Assembly (NCBI GenBank): GCA_021773035.1
Contig: JAJFKU010000016.1
Coordinates: 124,001-188,000 of the forward strand
Origin: Woeseiaceae bacterium
GTDB taxonomy: Bacteria > Pseudomonadota > Gammaproteobacteria > Steroidobacterales > Woeseiaceae
Direction: 5' to 3'
Length of the DNA stretch: 64,000 nt
In this document: positions 52,319 to 61,228 of the stretch, one piece after another
How positions within the stretch are numbered: the stretch's first letter is position 1
Layout of the letters: each line of letters starts with the position of its first letter
Translations under genes and position numbers: made by a program
Notes under the pieces: model-generated
Databases searched by the model: none
What the model saw: the letters and a program-made list of their open reading frames with translations, nothing else
Told to the model about the DNA's origin: nothing

Positions 52319-53585
52319 TGGCTATGCTCTGTTGTGAGTAGTTCTCGGCCATCGTTCGTTCATCGATCCGTGCACGGCTGGATTCCAGACAGTCAACCGC
52401 CTGATTTACGAGCCAGAGTTTTTTGCGCGCTGCGGCATGCAGGTCGTCGGGAATTCGTTGCCCATCAGAGAAAAACGCTGCGGGGAGGTCGTTACGAATC
52501 AGGGTACTCATGACGCAACCCAGCTGGGCCGCCTCGTCGATCTTGGTAACAATGCATCCCTCAAGCGGCACTTTGCTGAATTCTCGTACCGTTTCATCCA
52601 GGGCCGCCTCCTGAGTTGCCGCAGACAGCGTCAGGAAGAAGCGCACCCTATCCGCGTTACGGCCGTAAGCCGCCAGCCTCGCAGTCAGGTCACGATCACG
52701 TTGACTGCGGCCCTCCGTGTCGATCAGGACCAGCTTCTTGGACCGAAGCTGATCCAGAGTATTCGACAACTCATCGAAGCTGCTGGCGGAATACACCTTC
52801 GCTCCGATGATATTGGCGAATGCAGTCAGGTGTTCCTTGGCACCAATTCGGTAGGAATCAGCGCTCACCAATGCAATATCGTCCGCCCAGCTATGCATCG
52901 AAAACTGCGCTGCAATTTTGGCGATTGTCGTGGTTTTTCCCACACCCGTTGGCCCGATCAATGCGAACGTTCCACCTTCTTGCAACAGCTTGCTGTCAGT
53001 CACGGGCAGGAGCTGTGCCAGCGTCGCCAGTGGCGTGCTCCAGAGGTTCTTGAGGTCCGTTATCGGCTCGAGACGGTCAGCGAGAATGTTTGCAACATCG
53101 GGGGCCAGCCCAAGGCGCGCCATGTTACGCAGCACCTGTGCCCGCATGGGAAATCGGCGGGAACCATCCTTCCAGACTAAACCGGAGAGTTGTGTTTCAA
53201 GCAAACCTCGCATCGATGACAGTTCCGACTGCATCCCGGAAAGCGCCAGCTCGCTCGTCGTCGTTTCGACGGCTTCGTCAAGACGGGGCACCGGTGAAGG
53301 GGCGAGATTCGCGGCGACAACTTCGACTTCCGAAGCCGTGGACGTGGCGTCGTTCTCTGCGATCCGCGCTAGCGCATCGCCATTTATCTGAGTATCGCTG
53401 CCAGGTGCCTCACCCAGAGCGTGGCGCACGAGCGCTTCGTCATAGTCGATGGCGGCGATAACTTCGATACCATCGTCAATACGTCGATTGGACAGTATGA
53501 CCGCGTCGGGCCCCTGATCCTCTCGGACACGGCGTAAAACGTGTCGCATGTCCTTGTCTATGTATCGCTTAATTTTCACGGTCAT
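52311..53585 (-). CDS. flhF: Flagellar SRP-like GTPase FlhF
   Basis: FlhF marks the cell pole for flagellum assembly. The 424-residue protein has the basic N-terminal B domain (MTVKIKRYIDKDMRHVLRRV), a helical N domain and the G domain (about 205-400) with GPTGVGKTTTIAKIAAQFS, 'LVSADSYRIGAKEHLTAFAN', LIDTEGRSQRD and 'GCIVTKIDEAAQLG'. The G3 motif is DTEGR rather than the common DTAGR. The 88-base gap to flhA shows no clear promoter. Confidence 0.95.
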   Translation of the reverse strand: MTVKIKRYIDKDMRHVLRRVREDQGPDAVILSNRRIDDGIEVIAAIDYDEALVRHALGEAPGSDTQINGDALARIAENDATSTASEVEVVAANLAPSPVPRLDEAVETTTSELALSGMQSELSSMRGLLETQLSGLVWKDGSRRFPMRAQVLRNMARLGLAPDVANILADRLEPITDLKNLWSTPLATLAQLLPVTDSKLLQEGGTFALIGPTGVGKTTTIAKIAAQFSMHSWADDIALVSADSYRIGAKEHLTAFANIIGAKVYSASSFDELSNTLDQLRSKKLVLIDTEGRSQRDRDLTARLAAYGRNADRVRFFLTLSAATQEAALDETVREFSKVPLEGCIVTKIDEAAQLGCVMSTLIRNDLPAAFFSDGQRIPDDLHAAARKKLWLVNQAVDCLESSRARIDERTMAENYSQQSIANA

Positions 53586-53673
53586 TCCTCTTCTATTTAC
53601 TCGCTCGTACCGGTTCGCTCTCTAGAACCTGTTTTTCAACCCTTGCTCTTCACTAATGCTTGCGTCGCCGCGC

Positions 53674-55731
53674 CTAGCTCACCGCAGCGATCATCTGTAT
53701 GCGCTTGTCGTCCGGGACTTCGTTGTAGGCCAGCACATGCAGGTTGCGAATATTGCGCATCATGCGCGACATCCAGGGCCTGACGAGCGGCGACACCAGC
53801 AATACGGCCGGCTCGCCGGCGATCTCCTGGCTTTGCGCCTTGTCCGTCAGTGACTGATGTAGTCGTTCCACCATGGCTGGCTCCAATCCGATAGTTCCGT
53901 TCTCCTGTGCAGACTCATTCAAGATTCGTTCCAACTCCGGCTCCAGCGTCAAAACTGGCAGCTCAGGCCGCGTCCCGGCTACGTTATGGACGATTGAGCG
54001 GCCGAGAGAAACACGCACGGCCGCCGATAAAACGTCGGGGTCCTGACTCTGCGAACCGTGTTCCGCCAAAGTTTCGGCGATTTTCCGGATATTCCTGAGC
54101 GGAATGCTCTCCTCGAGAAGGTTCTGCAAAACCCGGCTGATCACGCTCATCGGCAGCAACTTCGGTGTCAGTTCCTCGACCAGCTTCGGCGATGCCACTG
54201 CCAGTCTGTCCATCAACTGCTGGCATTCCTCGTGACCGAGCAGTTCGTGGGCATTCTTCTGCAACAGCTGACTCAAATGTGTTGCGACGACCGTAGCCGG
54301 GTCAACGACCGTGTAGCCAAGCATCTGCGCTTCTTCCCGCTGCGATGCTTCGATCCAGTAGGCCTCCAAACCAAATGCCGGGTCCTCGGTCGGAATACCG
54401 TCCAGTTTTCCGAATACCTGCCCCGGATTAATGGCGAGGTCCTTGTCGATATGCACTTCGCTCTCACCGATCGAAACACCGGTAAGAGAAATTCGATAGG
54501 TGTTAGGCTGCAGGTCCAGGTTGTCGCGAATATGCACCGGAGAAATCAGAAATCCGAGCTCCTCCGTCAGCTTCTTGCGAACCCCCTTGATACGCGCCAC
54601 CAGTGGACCATTACGTTGCGAATCGACCAGCGGAATAAGCCGGTAGCCGACCTCCAGACCGATCAGGTCGACCGGGTCAACGTCCTGCCAGGTCAGTTCC
54701 GGCAATGCGGCATCCGGATCGGTGTTTCGAACTTCAGGTTCCGGTGGTACCTCTTGTCGCTTTGCGACTCGTATGGCCGCGAACCCGCATGCCCCGGCCA
54801 GACTCAAAAATGCGATGTTCGGCATTCCGGGAATCATACCGAGTATACCGACGATCAAACCGGTAACCGCCAGGGTTCGCGGGTCGCTAAAAAGTTGTGA
54901 CGAAACTTGCTGCCGCATGTCCTGCGATTTCGTGACACGGGTAACGATGATCGCGACCGCGGTCGACAGCAGCAACGACGGTATCTGAGCAACCAGCCCG
55001 TCACCGATCGTCAGCAGGGTATAATTGTGTACTGCTGCGCTGAGCGACAAATCATGTTGCGCCGTACCAATAATCAGGCCACCGACGATGTTGATGAACA
55101 GGATCAGAATGCCGGCGATCGCGTCACCGCGAACAAACTTGCTGGAGCCGTCCATCGAACCGTAGAAGTCGGCTTCCTCACCGATTTCCTGGCGCCGCAG
55201 GCGTGCTTCTTCCTGGTCGATGGCACCGGCATTCAGATCGGCATCGATTGCCATCTGCTTGCCCGGCATAGCATCGAGAGTGAATCGGGCGGATACTTCC
55301 GAAACCCGGCCTGCACCTTTGGTGACGACAACGAAATTGATGATGACCAGGATGGCGAAAATAACCAGGCCAACAGCGTAATTGCCGCCGACGACAAACT
55401 CGCCAAAAGCCTCGATGACTTTACCGGCCGCGGACGTTCCGCTATGGCCATTGAGCAGAACCACACGGGTCGATGCAATGTTAAGCGCAAGCCGCAGCAA
55501 GGTAACCACCAGCAGAACAGTCGGAAATACACCGAAGTCCAGTGGTCTTTTGACGTATACCGTGGTTAGCAGTATCGCCAGCGATAACGCGATATTGAAG
55601 GTAAATAAGGCATCCAGAGCCAGTGGCGGCAATGGGATCATCATCATGGCCAGAATTGCCAGCAACAGCAGCGGTAATCCCAGCCCCTGGGCAGTATCCA
55701 CCCAATAGTTGTGTGTTGTGTTATTCGCCAT
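53674..55731 (-). CDS. flhA: Flagellar export apparatus protein FlhA
   Basis: FlhA is the nonameric export gate. The 685-residue protein has eight N-terminal membrane helices with the conserved cytoplasmic loop 'RVSEVSARFTLDAMPGKQMA' and DADLNAGAID, and a C-terminal domain (about 350-685) that binds substrates and chaperones. It starts within the end of flhB (11-base overlap). Length is normal. Confidence 0.97.
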   Translation of the reverse strand: MANNTTHNYWVDTAQGLGLPLLLLAILAMMMIPLPPLALDALFTFNIALSLAILLTTVYVKRPLDFGVFPTVLLVVTLLRLALNIASTRVVLLNGHSGTSAAGKVIEAFGEFVVGGNYAVGLVIFAILVIINFVVVTKGAGRVSEVSARFTLDAMPGKQMAIDADLNAGAIDQEEARLRRQEIGEEADFYGSMDGSSKFVRGDAIAGILILFINIVGGLIIGTAQHDLSLSAAVHNYTLLTIGDGLVAQIPSLLLSTAVAIIVTRVTKSQDMRQQVSSQLFSDPRTLAVTGLIVGILGMIPGMPNIAFLSLAGACGFAAIRVAKRQEVPPEPEVRNTDPDAALPELTWQDVDPVDLIGLEVGYRLIPLVDSQRNGPLVARIKGVRKKLTEELGFLISPVHIRDNLDLQPNTYRISLTGVSIGESEVHIDKDLAINPGQVFGKLDGIPTEDPAFGLEAYWIEASQREEAQMLGYTVVDPATVVATHLSQLLQKNAHELLGHEECQQLMDRLAVASPKLVEELTPKLLPMSVISRVLQNLLEESIPLRNIRKIAETLAEHGSQSQDPDVLSAAVRVSLGRSIVHNVAGTRPELPVLTLEPELERILNESAQENGTIGLEPAMVERLHQSLTDKAQSQEIAGEPAVLLVSPLVRPWMSRMMRNIRNLHVLAYNEVPDDKRIQMIAAVS

Positions 55732-56884
55732 CAGTGCTCACTCGCGCCGCCCTTCCGGGTGCTGGGTAATCGTCTTCGTTGACATCCGGGACCGGGGCCA
55801 TCGGCCGTTTCTGTCCGGGGCGCAGGGTTTCATTGAGCTGGAATATGTAAGCGAGCACCTGCGCGACAGCCGTGTACAGGCTGGCCGGGATATCGTCTCC
55901 AATCTCCGTGATACGAAACAGCACCCGAGCCAACGGCGGTGCCGAGAACAACGGCACGCCGTTTTCGGCCGCAATCTCGCGAATCCGTTTTGCGACCAGG
56001 TCCTTGCCCTTGGCGATGACGCGTGGTGCCCCCGAACCTTGCTGGTCATATTTGAGCGCAACGGCAAAGTGTGTCGGGTTGGTGATGACAACGTCGGCTC
56101 CCGGTATCTCTTCCATCATGCGGCGCGTCGCGATCTGCTGCTGCATTGTCCTGATCCGCGACTTCACTTCCGGTCGACCTTCCGTCTCCTTGAATTCGTC
56201 TTTGACCTGCTGCCGGGTCATACGCAGTTTTTTCTGGTACTGCCAGAGTTGGAATGGCACATCGACAGCGGCGATGAAAATCAGTCCGGTGCTAACGACC
56301 AGCAAAGACACACCGCAGATCTTCAGCGCATCCCGAACCGCTGTGGCAATGGGCTGACGCCCCAGCGAGAGCAGATCGTCGGCAGACCACCACAACCAGG
56401 TCACCGCGATTGCTGCAACCAGCGAGAACTTCGCCATCGCCTTCACCAATTCGTTCAGCGCGTTGGCGCTGAACACACGTTTCAGGCCTTTCAGTGGATT
56501 CAACCGTTCGGGCTTGAAGCTGGTGGCCTTCATGCTAAATGACCAGCCACCGATGGCTGTGGCGCTCAGGAACACGGCCAACAGCAATACAACGGCGAGC
56601 GGTAACAGGCTGAGCATGCCTTTTGCAGCGATCTCGGCGAATGCGGGTGCCAGATATCGCGAATCAAGCAACAGTTCGCGCTCGATCGAGAAACCCTGAC
56701 CGAAGGCCTGCAGGAGATTCCGGCCCATTGGCTCGGCCAGCAGCAGCAGACCACCCGCGCCCGACAACATGACACCGGTCATGGTCAGTTCACGGGACCG
56801 CGGAACATCGCCTTTCTTGCGCGCGTCTTCGCGACGTTTCGGCGTCGCTTGCTCGGTCTTGTCCTGTTGTGCTTCGTCTGCCAC
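55721..56884 (-). CDS. flhB: Flagellar export switch protein FlhB
   Basis: FlhB switches substrate specificity of the export apparatus when the hook is finished. The 387-residue protein has four membrane helices and the self-cleaving site NPTH (ADVVITNPTHFAVALKYD, about 270). An N-terminal QQDKTEQATPKRREDARKKG motif is conserved. The C-terminal tail is Pro/Asp-rich. GTG 56884 is the start, three bases after the fliR stop. Confidence 0.96.
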   Translation of the reverse strand: MADEAQQDKTEQATPKRREDARKKGDVPRSRELTMTGVMLSGAGGLLLLAEPMGRNLLQAFGQGFSIERELLLDSRYLAPAFAEIAAKGMLSLLPLAVVLLLAVFLSATAIGGWSFSMKATSFKPERLNPLKGLKRVFSANALNELVKAMAKFSLVAAIAVTWLWWSADDLLSLGRQPIATAVRDALKICGVSLLVVSTGLIFIAAVDVPFQLWQYQKKLRMTRQQVKDEFKETEGRPEVKSRIRTMQQQIATRRMMEEIPGADVVITNPTHFAVALKYDQQGSGAPRVIAKGKDLVAKRIREIAAENGVPLFSAPPLARVLFRITEIGDDIPASLYTAVAQVLAYIFQLNETLRPGQKRPMAPVPDVNEDDYPAPGRAARVSTDGE

Positions 56885-56887
56885 TGT

Positions 56888-57667
56888 TTACAACTCAAGC
56901 AGAGACGAAATTGCTGAAATCGAGAGCGTCAAAAAGTTCGATACGTTTTCGACCAGGATACCCATATTGAGAAAGATGACCGCGAAGCCCAACAACATGG
57001 CGACGGGGAAACCGACCGCGAACAGATTCAAGGTCGGTGCCGCCCGGCTCATCACGCCAAATGACAGGTTCACGACCAGCAGCGCCGTGATCGCCGGCAG
57101 CGCAATCTTCAGCCCAAAAACGAACAAGTTGGCCGTCCACGCCAGCAGTTCCGCGACGATCGGTACCGTCAGTCCCTGCTCCGCAATCGGCCATGCCCGA
57201 AAACTCTGTGCCAGCAACTGGATCATCGCCAGATGTCCATCCAGAGCCAGGAATACGAGCATGCCAAGCATCATGAATAACTGCCCCAGAACCGGGACGC
57301 TGACTCCCCGCGCCCGGTCGAGGAACACTGCAAAACCAAGACCCATGCTCATGCCGATGACCTGACCGCCGAGCGCGATCGCGTCGAAGACAAGCTGCAC
57401 TAAGAATCCCATCACGACGCCAATCCCGATCTCCTGAATCATCGTGACCAGACCCGCCGCACTCAACACGTCCTGAGTCGGCGTAGTCTGCACGTTTGGA
57501 GCGATCGCTGTCGTTAGTACAACCGCCAGCAGCAGGCGCACGCGGAGCGGCACGAAGCTGCCGCCGACCAATGGCATCACCATCAGAAATGCGCCGATCC
57601 GGACGAATGGCCAGATATAAATCTCCAGCATCTCCAACAGTGGTCCGATTGCGATTTCTACATTCAT
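56888..57667 (-). CDS. fliR: Flagellar export apparatus protein FliR
   Basis: FliR is part of the FliPQR export core complex. The 259-residue protein has six hydrophobic segments and the N-terminal 'IWPFVRIGAFLMVMPLVGG', with 'GEQGLTVPIVAELLAW'-type features typical of the family. ATG 57667 is chosen; an upstream ATG with AAGGA (57686) leads into a different frame and is not used. Confidence 0.95.
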   Translation of the reverse strand: MNVEIAIGPLLEMLEIYIWPFVRIGAFLMVMPLVGGSFVPLRVRLLLAVVLTTAIAPNVQTTPTQDVLSAAGLVTMIQEIGIGVVMGFLVQLVFDAIALGGQVIGMSMGLGFAVFLDRARGVSVPVLGQLFMMLGMLVFLALDGHLAMIQLLAQSFRAWPIAEQGLTVPIVAELLAWTANLFVFGLKIALPAITALLVVNLSFGVMSRAAPTLNLFAVGFPVAMLLGFAVIFLNMGILVENVSNFLTLSISAISSLLEL

Positions 57668-57698
57668 ATTCGTGTTTCACCAACATTTCGTCATCCTT

Positions 57699-57713
57699 TC
57701 TCGTGTCACGAGA
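57699..57713. promoter_or_regulatory. Perfect palindrome at the fliQ stop codon
   Basis: TCTCGTG-T-CACGAGA is a perfect 15-base palindrome that includes the fliQ stop codon (57708-57706), in the 38-base gap before fliR. No T-run follows. It may be an mRNA hairpin tuning fliR translation. Confidence 0.4.
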
Positions 57714-57975
57714 TGAGGGTAGGGATTTGCTCCATTAAACGTTTCGTGTAGTTCACGATGAGACTGAGCATCCACGGACCCGCTGCTACCAACGCCAAGA
57801 CCATGACCAGCAATTTCGGGATGAAGCTCAATGTCATCTCATTGATTTGCGTCGCTGCCTGGAACATACCGACCAGCAGGCCGACAGCCAGCGCCGAGAT
57901 CAGCAGCGGCGAGGCGATTAACATGGTCACCCACAGCGCCTGTTGTCCGATTGTCGTTACGATTTCCGGTGTCAT
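57706..57975 (-). CDS. fliQ: Flagellar export apparatus protein FliQ
   Basis: FliQ is a small two-helix subunit of the FliPQR export core. The 89-residue protein has the typical start MTPEIVTTIGQQALWVTMLI and 'GLLVGMFQAATQINEMTLSF' with PKLL after it. It begins nine bases after the fliP stop. Confidence 0.96.
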   Translation of the reverse strand: MTPEIVTTIGQQALWVTMLIASPLLISALAVGLLVGMFQAATQINEMTLSFIPKLLVMVLALVAAGPWMLSLIVNYTKRLMEQIPTLIS

Positions 57976-57984
57976 TTCCCTTCC

Positions 57985-58713
57985 CTATGTGTAGAAACTG
58001 GAGGCCAGCGTGCCGAGCAGCAACGCCCAGCCGTCAACCAGGACGAACAGCATTATTTTGAAGGGCAGCGATATCAGCATCGGCGACAACATCATCATGC
58101 CCATTGACATCAGGACGCTGGATACCACCAGGTCGATGACGAGAAACGGGATGAAGATAAGGAAACCAATTTGAAACGCGGTCTTCAGCTCGCTGACCAT
58201 AAAACTGGGCACAATGATCGACAGCGGTATCTGCTCGATCGAATCGATATTCGTCGCTCCGGCGATGGACACAAACAACTGCAGATCGCTTTCTCGTGTC
58301 TGCGACAACATGAACTGTCGCAGTGGCTCGACGCCGGCCGAAAACGCTTCGTTTGCTGACATATCGCCATTGATATAGGGCTGCGCCGCGGTCTGGTTGA
58401 TTTCACCGATAACCGGCGACATCACAAAAAAGGTCAGAAACAGGGCAATGCCCAGAAGCACCTGGTTGGGAGGTGTCTGCGCGGTACCCAGCGCCTGCCG
58501 CAGAATCGACAACACGATGATAATGCGAATGAACGCACTGGTGGATAAGACAATTGCCGGCAATAAAGTCAGCAACGTCATCAGCACGAGAATCTGAATA
58601 CTCAAGGAGTAATTCTGGCCTTGTGTCACCTCGCCGGCGAGCGCGAGCGGCGCCGTCTGTGCATCTGCGCTTGTGCAGCAGAGCAGCAGCAGCGTTACAA
58701 CCACGACTCTCAC
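57985..58713 (-). CDS. fliP: Flagellar export apparatus protein FliP
   Basis: FliP forms the pentameric core of the export gate. The 242-residue protein has a cleavable signal peptide (residues 1-18, ending SADA), then '[20 protein letters not shown]', [20 protein letters not shown] and the C-terminal '[20 protein letters not shown]'. The start is GTG 58713 overlapping the fliO stop (GTGA). Confidence 0.97.
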   Translation of the reverse strand: MRVVVVTLLLLCCTSADAQTAPLALAGEVTQGQNYSLSIQILVLMTLLTLLPAIVLSTSAFIRIIIVLSILRQALGTAQTPPNQVLLGIALFLTFFVMSPVIGEINQTAAQPYINGDMSANEAFSAGVEPLRQFMLSQTRESDLQLFVSIAGATNIDSIEQIPLSIIVPSFMVSELKTAFQIGFLIFIPFLVIDLVVSSVLMSMGMMMLSPMLISLPFKIMLFVLVDGWALLLGTLASSFYT

Positions 58714-59120
58714 TTACCTATCTCCTTGAGTGCCAGGCGTAAACGGGCAGAAAATCCGTCTGCGGATTTCGGGGTCTCTGCTGTGGCGACAGGTGTGGTA
58801 AGTACGTGCAGCGTCTCGACACCGCTCACCGTCATTCCGATGAGCAATTGCTGGTCTGCAACCTGTACGATCATCAACCGCTCTTTGGGCCCGAGCATGC
58901 GCGTAGCGACAACGTCGATCAGGTCGCTGTTGCCGCCGCTTACGAGACGCGACCGGGAATAAAACCAACCAAGGATCACGATGGCGGCAACGACAATAAA
59001 CATGCTGAGCCCCATACTCAGCAACTCACCGCCGCCCAGGACCGGAGTAACCACCGGCGTGGTGGCGCCGATATTGTCGGCAACAGTTGCAGTGTCAACA
59101 GTCATATGAAGATCGCTCAC
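58710..59120 (-). CDS. fliO: Flagellar assembly protein FliO
   Basis: FliO is a membrane scaffold for FliP assembly. The 136-residue protein has one membrane segment (about 34-54, [20 protein letters not shown]) followed by the FliO domain '[20 protein letters not shown]' and [11 protein letters not shown] 59120 overlaps the fliN stop. It is shorter and weaker in sequence than its neighbours, as is usual for FliO. Confidence 0.9.
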   Translation of the reverse strand: MSDLHMTVDTATVADNIGATTPVVTPVLGGGELLSMGLSMFIVVAAIVILGWFYSRSRLVSGGNSDLIDVVATRMLGPKERLMIVQVADQQLLIGMTVSGVETLHVLTTPVATAETPKSADGFSARLRLALKEIGK

Positions 59121-59542
59121 TGCAGTTGTTCAATACGTTCGGTTGGGCTGACAACGTCGGTCAGGCGGACGCCGTATTGATCATCGACGACGACGATCTC
59201 CCCGTGGGCGATCAACGTGCCGTTCACGAGCACATCCATCGACTCCCCCGCGTCCTGGTCGAGTGCAACGACAGAACCCTCCACCAACGTCACGAGGTCA
59301 CGAATCGAAATATCTGTTGATCCGACGCGCAGCGATACACTCACCGGGACGTCAAGAACGAGGTTCAGGTTGACGTCGGCGGGAGCACCCTGCGCAATAT
59401 TCTCACTACTGTCGAGTTCTTCAGGTGCGTAGTCCGGCGCCTCCGCAGATGCATTCTCCGATGCGCCGTCAGTTGCCGCCGCAGCCTCCTCTACCGCTTC
59501 CTCTTGGCTGTCGTCGTCAGGGCTTGGTGTTTCGTTTTCCAT
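59117..59542 (-). CDS. fliN: Flagellar motor switch protein FliN
   Basis: FliN is a C-ring protein of the motor switch and export docking site. The 141-residue protein has an acidic, Ala-rich N-terminus and the conserved C-terminal SpoA domain ('LDVPVSVSLRVGSTDISIRD', 'LVNGTLIAHGEIVVVDDQYG', VRLTDVVSP). Its ATG overlaps the fliM stop by one base (TAATG). Confidence 0.97.
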   Translation of the reverse strand: MENETPSPDDDSQEEAVEEAAAATDGASENASAEAPDYAPEELDSSENIAQGAPADVNLNLVLDVPVSVSLRVGSTDISIRDLVTLVEGSVVALDQDAGESMDVLVNGTLIAHGEIVVVDDQYGVRLTDVVSPTERIEQLQ

Positions 59543-60558
59543 TACTGCTGGTCCTTATTGTGTCGTGTAATTTCGGGTTCCAGCCAGCGGGTGGTTTCGA
59601 CGGCATAACGACCGTCATGGACACCAAACCGGCCCTCGAGGATGGGAACTTCCTGCGCGGAAATAATGCTATTGCGTGGATTGCTGATACTGATAACGTC
59701 ACCAGGAACGAGTTCTGCGGCCTCTCCCAGCGTCATCTCTGTTCTGCCCACATCGGACGAGATATTGATGACAGAATCGACGATGCGCGCTCGCAGCGAG
59801 CGCTGCCAGCGCGCATCGTTCGCGGTATCCCGCTCCTGCTTTTGGCCTTCGAAAACCGGCAGCAGAGGCCCGACGACGGACATGGGCCACAGGATATGAA
59901 ATGGGTGCTCGATATCGCCGACGGTCAGTTTGAACTCGGCGTTAATGATGGGATCTGCACCGTCAATACAACCAATCACCGAAGTGCTTAGATGCGATCT
60001 AAGCAACTCCGACTCAAGTTCGATCAGCGGTTGCCAGACCTCTTTCGTAACTGACAACACGGCATTGCAAAACAGCGTAGCAACGGTGATCTCGCCAGGA
60101 CTGAAGAACTCCGCGTCCTGGCGGATACGGTCACCGCCGCCGCCGCCGTAGAAGGTCTCGACTAACATTTCGACAGCGACAGAATCCAGACTAATCAACG
60201 CCGAGCCCTGCAGGGGCTTCGGTGCGAACTCGAACAACAGCGACAGACTCCTGTCCTGTTCCGCAAAATCGCTATAGGTACAACTCTGGACGCTATCGAA
60301 ACTCACGCTGGACTCCACGTTCAGCAACTGCTCGACGTGTTTGTCGATGCGGCTCGCGAACAGCCGGTTCAGGCCCTGTAGTCGTGGGTAACTGTCGGTA
60401 ATCAGCCGGGATCGGGGGCCGACTTCGAATGGCGTGACTTCCGCATAGCTAGGGCCGTTATTCGAATGCACCTCAACCTCACCGGTCGCAATGCCATCGA
60501 GTAATGCGTCCTTTTCGTCATCTGTAATTACAGGGTCTGTCGTTGCGGGATCTGTCAT
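59542..60558 (-). CDS. fliM: Flagellar motor switch protein FliM
   Basis: FliM connects the rotor to CheY-P signalling. The 338-residue protein has an N-terminal segment 'ITDDEKDALLDGI' where the CheY-binding LSQxEIDALL normally lies; the DALL part is kept but the upstream LSQ and Ile are changed. The middle domain ('LITDSYPRLQGLNRLFASRI', 'FYGGGGGDRIRQDAEFFSPG') and the C-terminal SpoA domain are typical. It starts seven bases after fliL. Confidence 0.95.
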   Translation of the reverse strand: MTDPATTDPVITDDEKDALLDGIATGEVEVHSNNGPSYAEVTPFEVGPRSRLITDSYPRLQGLNRLFASRIDKHVEQLLNVESSVSFDSVQSCTYSDFAEQDRSLSLLFEFAPKPLQGSALISLDSVAVEMLVETFYGGGGGDRIRQDAEFFSPGEITVATLFCNAVLSVTKEVWQPLIELESELLRSHLSTSVIGCIDGADPIINAEFKLTVGDIEHPFHILWPMSVVGPLLPVFEGQKQERDTANDARWQRSLRARIVDSVINISSDVGRTEMTLGEAAELVPGDVISISNPRNSIISAQEVPILEGRFGVHDGRYAVETTRWLEPEITRHNKDQQ

Positions 60559-60565
60559 TGCAAGT

Positions 60566-61084
60566 CTACTGAATGACCAGAGCCGTGAAATACACTGCCT
60601 CGACGCCCGGCTCGCCGATCTGTTCAGTCATAACCCTTTGGATCTCGGCCAAGCCATCGGCCAGCATCTTTTTCTTGCCGGGCAGCGTTGTAACCTCTTC
60701 GTAAATCGCCGAGCTGAAGAGCAGTATCAGGGCATTTCGAATAGCGGGTGTGTGCTCGCGAACGGCGTTGATGATCTCCTGGTCACGCGCCATCGCTTCC
60801 ATGGTAATTTGCATGAAATGGGCGTCACCTAACTCATCTTTGAAATTCACGACGAGCGGCGGGTGCAAACTTGTGTAGATTGGAGGTGTAGAGGCGGGAG
60901 TGGGTTCTTCTACAAGCTCTTCGCCGTCGGCAGCTTCGTCCTCACCCAGAAAGGTCATGGCAGCAAACACACCGCCGCCGATCAACGCCAACGCGGCGAC
61001 AATGAGGATTATTTTCTTCTTGCCGCCGCCGGTGGGTTCAGTAACCTCTCCGCCTTCCTCAGCCTGTTCTGTTTCTTCAGCCAT
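60566..61084 (-). CDS. fliL: Flagellar basal-body protein FliL
   Basis: FliL supports the stator and sits around it at the motor. The 172-residue protein has a short cytoplasmic N-terminus, one membrane helix (about 24-46, IILIVAALALIGGGVFAAMT), an acidic linker and a periplasmic domain with 'HFMQITMEAMARDQEIINAV'. ATG 61084 with GGAG six bases upstream is chosen; the frame is open to 61096. First gene after the sigma54 promoter. Confidence 0.94.
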   Translation of the reverse strand: MAEETEQAEEGGEVTEPTGGGKKKIILIVAALALIGGGVFAAMTFLGEDEAADGEELVEEPTPASTPPIYTSLHPPLVVNFKDELGDAHFMQITMEAMARDQEIINAVREHTPAIRNALILLFSSAIYEEVTTLPGKKKMLADGLAEIQRVMTEQIGEPGVEAVYFTALVIQ

Positions 61085-61115
61085 CACTTGCTCCAATGTT
61101 TCCTACAAAGGTTAA

Positions 61116-61131
61116 TGCAAGTGCCGTGCCA
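61116..61131 (-). promoter_or_regulatory. Sigma54 promoter of fliL operon
   Basis: TGGCACGGCACTTGCA is a full match to TGGCAC-N5-TTGCA. The start of transcription would fall near 61104, about 20 bases before fliL. It drives fliLMNOPQR and probably flhBA onward, under FleQ control. Confidence 0.9.
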
Positions 61132-61228
61132 ATGGTCTAGATGGCGATTTTTATTGTTTATTTTCAGTAAGTTATGGAGGAGTTCTTAAAACCATGCAAA
61201 CCCGTGGTATGACGGTTTTTTGACGTGC

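Noticed and set aside
53586-53673. Sigma54 or sigma28 promoter before flhF
   Set aside because: Neither TGGC-N8-TGC nor TAAA-N15-GCCGATAA can be found in the gap; flhF is probably read from upstream.
56895-57686. A 263-codon open frame on the minus strand with AAGGA before its ATG, overlapping fliR
   Set aside because: It is out of frame with fliR, has no hydrophobic pattern or recognisable family, and fliR itself is a full-length, conserved gene. The good ribosome site is probably chance.
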